Assembly: GCA_003008705.1 (NCBI GenBank)
Contig: PDUO01000020.1
Location: 560,817 to 624,816 of the forward strand
Reading direction: 5' to 3'
Origin: Pezicula radicicola
Lineage: Eukaryota > Ascomycota > Leotiomycetes > Helotiales > Dermateaceae
Length of the DNA stretch: 64,000 nucleotides
This document shows, piece by piece, positions 59,221 through 64,000 of this stretch; positions within the stretch are counted from its first letter, which is position 1, and each line of letters starts with the position of its first letter. The position numbers were made by a program, and so were the translations under genes. Below the pieces are notes generated by a model, which ran no database searches, was not told the origin of the DNA, and saw only the letters and a program-made list of their open reading frames with translations.

Positions 59221-62200
59221 AGTGAACAAGAGCACGAATTCACGATGCTGGTATAGATGTAGGTGCTGTGAAAGTAGTTTTCCAACTATAGGTGACGCTG
59301 TTACAAGGTGTTGAGGACAAGTCGAGGAGATAGTAGAGGTTATTGACACCAGCTTCCAAGAGCCTTTGCGGCGCCTCGCGCCTGTGACGTTTTATTCGCG
59401 TATGATAAGCTTTGATCGTGGATTTAAGGTTGACGATATTGGCTGTGCGGAAGAGTGCACAAGACTTAGAGGAAAGACAGAAAGAAGATGGGAAGAGGAG
59501 AATAAGAACTCTGAGTTGAGCAATGCCCACGTAACAACTCTATACTGATACCGTCTGAACCAGATGCAAGATGCGAGCGCTCCTGAGATTTGAGATGAGC
59601 TTCGCAAGAGTCAAGATAAATCTTCACCAATGATTAAAACACGTTAGAAACAAAAGCACGGGACTCGCGGGACCATCCGCATGTGACTTGTGCTTGTGCT
59701 TGAATGGAAAGACCTGCAAGACATAGCAGTATGCCGGTAGGTAGCGGTGGTGGTAAGGGAGGTAGAGTCGCAGGAATAATAAATTAAAGTACCTGTGTAC
59801 GGAGTGCCTTTCGTAGTTTCGTACCTTCCTACCCACGCTACTTTTCGCACGACAGGCACTCTACCTAGAATACAATACCTCCCTGCACCTGCCTATTAAT
59901 AAGTTCGTCCTTGGTCGTGAGATGAGCACAGCTGCAACAGCGGGGTGACGTTGCAATGGAAACCCCTAAGCTAAGATCGAGATACGAACGAATGCAGAAG
60001 GTCTACAGAGCCTCAACCTGGGGAACATACAGTATAGGGCCAGGTAGGTTAGAAGGGATTATTTGATCCAAGTTTTTTAAAAAAAAAAAAAAAAAAAGGC
60101 TACTCTAGCCACAACCTCTGCTCTGGGTTCCTCTTCGAATGCTCTTGGGAAACTCTAACCACCACTCTACTCTGGTCTTTCCCACCTTTCTCCTGAACCA
60201 ATCTCACTAATACTTTACGCACTTCTTCGCAATATCCCTGGTGACACTTCTGATCCAGTTATTCTTCCCAGCTTTCTCTCCACCCTTCCCCTCACGGCAG
60301 TCTCAGCTTGCCAGGACTCAGACCACCAACTGCCAAATCTATCCACCGCCGATGGGTAACAGCCATTTAGTGGTCCTGGTGGCGTCTTTTACATCTTATA
60401 GTAGGTGCCAAATTGCTATCAAAAGCCGCTTCGGCTTCAGTCCCTCTTTCTGCATCGCATGCCAACCCAACTCTGGGGGTCACGTCGGCCAACCGACCAA
60501 ATTCGGTGCGAAGACTTTCTTGGTCGGTAAGCATGCTGTAAGATCATAATGCTTCAACATATAGATGGCGAAATCCGCCGTGGTTGGGTGTTGTCTTGTC
60601 AGAAGAGAAAAAGTGTTTGTCGTGAGTGGAGAATGGAACTAAAGGCATGTAACATGTTGTCGCCGACGGAGGCATCTTAGAAAGGGGGTCAAATCATGTT
60701 GCATACCGGATCCAGAGGAAGGCTTTCCGCGTTCAGTCTGCGAATGGTGACGCCACAACGGAGTGTGGTAACCGACGCTGCGTGCGATTGTTCCCTCGAA
60801 TGAGAGTCAGGGAATTGGGGTCTAAGTGGTACAAGTGGGTGCAAATGTGTGGGGATAGCTTGGCACGATACCCTTAAAATCCTCAAATGACATCAGTGTC
60901 GTCCGACGACATCATAGTTTTTTTTTTACATCGAATATCTTTGCCATAAGGAGACTCCTCGATCGTGACACAGGCGTTATAAAAAGAAATCGCTTGGATT
61001 CAATACCCCGAGAGCGTGAACCCTGTGGGTCGTTCTATTGAAGTAATGTCCCGTAAGGAAATAATCTTCATCAAAACCCCAGCAGACTGCTCAGCGTGGC
61101 GATATATGAACCTTCTTTTTGAGATGAGAGAATATTCCATCAGGGATTGCACGTCCCACCTCAGGGCGTTGTGATACCTGCCAAGTTGACCCTGGTAAGC
61201 CTTCGAAAGTCTGTACCCTTGAGCCGATAATTCTTGATTCAGGTATTGTGCGGTTGTGCGACGGTAGAGAGACGTTACCATATATCGTGAGATTGTTAGA
61301 GCGGCCTGTGGCTCCCGTGGCTGGAATAATAAGACTCAAGAAGTTCCTCGCTGGGGGGTCAGGTGTGGCACTGTGGCACTGTGGCTGTTATTTGTCTCGA
61401 GGGCGGTGTGTGTGCTCCAGCATCAGGCATCAATCAGGTGCTGCCAAAATACACTGCAAGCTTGCAAGCAACAACAGCCTCACCCAAAAGATAAGATCTG
61501 TTGATAACATAGAGCTTGATAGGCTGACAACGGGTCCACAGAGCAAGTGCTCAAGGTAACCTCAGATCTAAAGGATCTAAAATGCAAAAAATGTTTCAGG
61601 GTACACTACCCCGGATAATCTGGACAATCTCGAGGTCTAGACCGCGTTCTTCCCACATAAACACTGCAGTCACGAGTATTGTGAATCCACTCTTGCCCAG
61701 AGAACGGAATGTGCTCCGGACATATGATCTGAGTGGATTGCATGCTCGTACTTTGAAGGCGTGCTCATGTGGTGATGCCACGTGAACAATGATTGTTTAA
61801 ATAAATAAACCTGTCAAAGGTGTACAGGCCTGCGAAAAAAAGGGGGGAGGGGAATTGCAAGCGACAAGCGACGAACAGAGACGACGACAGAGAGATCCAA
61901 ACTTGAGCCCCGATCTGCCACTTTCAGCCTTATACAGGGCTGCATGGGCCTCTGAACAGGAAAGCAGCAAAGATTCGTGGGGGTATTACCCGGCTCGATG
62001 CGCTCTTGAGTCTTGCCCTCGAAAACTTTCCGAGATGGTTTCTATGTTTCTGTTCGCCAATGAGAACTGCTCATCGCTTCACCTCTGTTTACATATTATT
62101 CTGTATGAATTAAGTTCGGTGATTGCACGCCTTGGGAAATATTTCCGGCAAATTGAAAAATTCAATGCAATAAAAGTAACTCAGGTCCGGCAAACCTTCT

Positions 62201-64000
62201 TCGGGTCCGGATCACTAAATTCGATCCCATTGATCAGTAATATGACAGTGTTGCCCGTTAGATTCAGCTCTGTGTGTTCTTAAGGTTATTTTGTACTAAC
62301 TCAAAAGTACTTTGTGACTCCGCAAAGGAGATGGGATGTTCCAAGCACAATAAAGAAAGGCCTAGGAGAGTGGAATGACGAACCGTGTCAGCCGGCCTCT
62401 GCCATCGCAGCTAAGTGCTATACTCTTGCCTGTATCATACAGTTGTACTTGCGCGTGCAGATGCAGAGAGGGCTCACATTGCTTATGGACTACTACGCCG
62501 TATGTTAGCAACGCGTGTACAGGTACCCCACCCGATCAGACTATCAAGAGCGCTCTAGATGCCGTAAGGATTCTGACTATCACATTAGCAATTTCACCGT
62601 CAACGGTTGGTAACATCTCTTACTGTACTAACTCGTTCCAGTGGTAGACACGGGTAGATTAGGGATCGGCTGTGGGGTACCGCAGAAAAGGTCAAATTTC
62701 GATGTGGAACGTTTAGTACAGTACGACGAACCCAGCACTAAGATTAGTGGGGTAAGTGAAAAGGACGACAAGTGTGGCGGAAGGAATGGAAAGCTTCTTG
62801 CATAGTGGAAGAGGATACAGTTCAGTAGTAAGGTAGTGAGCGGTGCCATACTGTACTTATGAAGTGATCTAGTACGCTCTGTCGCCACTCTATGAGCACA
62901 TTACCCAGCAACATCTGGTGCATGTCACTAATTGATTGCATCAGAAAAGAATGGGAGGGCGCGGAGGGGAGCTCACCAGCCCTGCGCCACAGCGGTACCG
63001 AAACTGTGGCGAGTGATACGTTGCTGTGCATTTAATCGTGCGGTCTAGCCCTTTGGCTTTGGCCCAGTGAGGATAGACTTTGGACACATCAACCGGGTGA
63101 TCCTGCATCCTGAGATATTGGGAATACTATGGCACAGTACACACCTATCCGGCTTTCGCCCGGGACCCATAAGTAAACATACGTCAAGTCAAAAGTTTTC
63201 CTGTGGAGAAGGAAGAAGGCCTCTATCCGAACACGGGAAGGACTCGCTCAGGATCTCGAGAGCACCCGGCTCTGTGCTGTTTTGACTGGCAAACTGCTGC
63301 AGAACCAGCTTCACCATAAATAAATCTGTGGACGCACTCCGTACAGTACAGTACTTAGAGAAATAGAGGTAAGGATTTCCATGTCTGCGCTTCTACATAG
63401 GACCAAGTCACAGGCGCATCTTCCTCCTGTATTAATCCACGTGTCGTAGAATTCATTGCAGCACGCACCGCCACAGATGCCTTGCAGTGTCTTATTCGCT
63501 ATCCAATACAGTACGGTTTGGTGGACGGATAATGACATTACTTATGGGTGGTACATGGTAGGTACACATGGTGTTGTAACACTGGTAGTTCAGTCTATAC
63601 TCTCCACTCCGTCACTGTACAGTATGTAAAAGTAGAGCTGTCACTGTGGCGCTCTCGCAAATCTGAAACGCGGAGAAATGGGATTTCGAATTGCTCATGG
63701 CCAGAACCACGAAAACTTCTTCTTACGCGCATGAGAATATGGAAGGATATAAACCAATGACGGCTGAAACAAGCCATCATATGACTTTACTATCATGCAT
63801 GTCTCGCCAGCAATCATAATCCAGTCATCCTTTCGCGGTTAATTCAAGCCTCTCACGTTGACTGAGTGCTCTTCGCGCGAAGAAACGAGTCGTAATTAGC
63901 CTTTACTCCCGTAATCTGCGATCCTTGTGGAAATGTGCCGCCTTCATCACCACCGTATTTGATAACGGAAGACCCTAATCAGACCTTGACGTGTTTCTTC
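59221..64000. other. Long gene-poor stretch to the window end
   Basis: About 4.8 kb with no supported gene. The first 400 bp are the upstream region of the OSBP gene. There is an A-run of about 20 bases near 60077-60097 and a T-run near 60918. TACAGTAC-type words recur between about 62600 and 63650. Open frames at 61000-61281 (minus), 61855-62283 (plus, no ATG) and others are short and unrecognised. Confidence 0.4.

Noticed and set aside
61855..62283. Plus-strand frame of 142 codons
   Set aside because: It has no ATG start and no recognisable domain.
1..64000. tRNA, 5S rRNA, snRNA genes or CRISPR arrays
   Set aside because: I looked for B-box-like words and cloverleaf-like stretches and found none convincing; CRISPR is not expected and no spaced direct repeats were seen. 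A covariance-model scan would be decisive.
1..64000. Secondary-metabolite cluster
   Set aside because: No polyketide synthase, NRPS, terpene cyclase or cluster of tailoring enzymes; the pyruvate decarboxylase is a primary-metabolism enzyme.

Overview
This 64 kb window looks like nuclear DNA of a filamentous ascomycete. Most genes carry short spliceosomal introns (about 50-200 nt, GT...AG, several 13-19 nt micro-exons), there are no operons or Shine-Dalgarno sites, and the proteins best match my memory of Pezizomycotina families (Fig1, WSC sensor, Sld2, HAD_SAK, Helo-like/ankyrin). A Leotiomycetes origin is a guess from protein flavour and cannot be proven here. All exon structures were worked out by eye from reading frame, splice consensus and conserved protein motifs; nearly all introns close exactly in frame.

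Layout. 1-12 kb: the 5' part of a pyruvate decarboxylase gene (minus, cut by the window edge), a large BCK1-type MAPKKK (plus), a TSR4/PDCD2 protein (plus) and eIF3k (minus). 12-20.6 kb: an Ariadne RBR ubiquitin ligase (plus), exonuclease 1 (minus), TMA16 (plus) and MAM33/p32 (minus). 21-26.5 kb: eIF2B-epsilon/GCD6 and a seven-exon SKN7 response regulator (both minus). 29.4-32 kb: a DUF167/UPF0235 protein and a HAD_SAK 'Swiss Army Knife RNA repair' protein sharing a 293 bp divergent promoter. 34.8-43.8 kb: primase small subunit PRI1 (plus), a FIG1 family membrane protein (plus), and SLD2 (minus) divergent from a Topors-like RING protein (plus). 47.1-48.1 kb: a WSC-domain cell-wall sensor (minus). 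52.9 kb: a small unknown protein. 54.5-56.6 kb: a Helo-like/ankyrin gene interrupted by one in-frame TAG. 57.5-59.2 kb: an Osh6/7-like oxysterol-binding protein (minus).

Between these lie long AT-rich gene-poor stretches (about 26.5-29.4, 32-34.8, 43.8-47.1, 48.1-52.9 and 59.2-64 kb). They hold at least one clear MITE-like element with TA-flanked terminal inverted repeats (43962-44095), several short tandem repeats and possible decayed coding sequence.

How genes relate. Three replication/repair genes are present (EXO1, PRI1, SLD2); PRI1 and SLD2 both carry paired MluI cell-cycle boxes (ACGCGT) in their promoters, which predicts MBF-driven G1/S expression. Three genes touch cell-wall integrity (WSC sensor, BCK1, SKN7). 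Four serve ribosome or translation factors (TSR4, TMA16, eIF3k, eIF2B-epsilon). These are dispersed housekeeping genes, not a biosynthetic cluster. The least ordinary items are the SAK/DUF167 divergent pair, the nonsense-interrupted Helo-like/ankyrin gene, the MITE, the composition-switching small gene at 52.9 kb, and the micro-exons carrying catalytic or DNA-binding codons.
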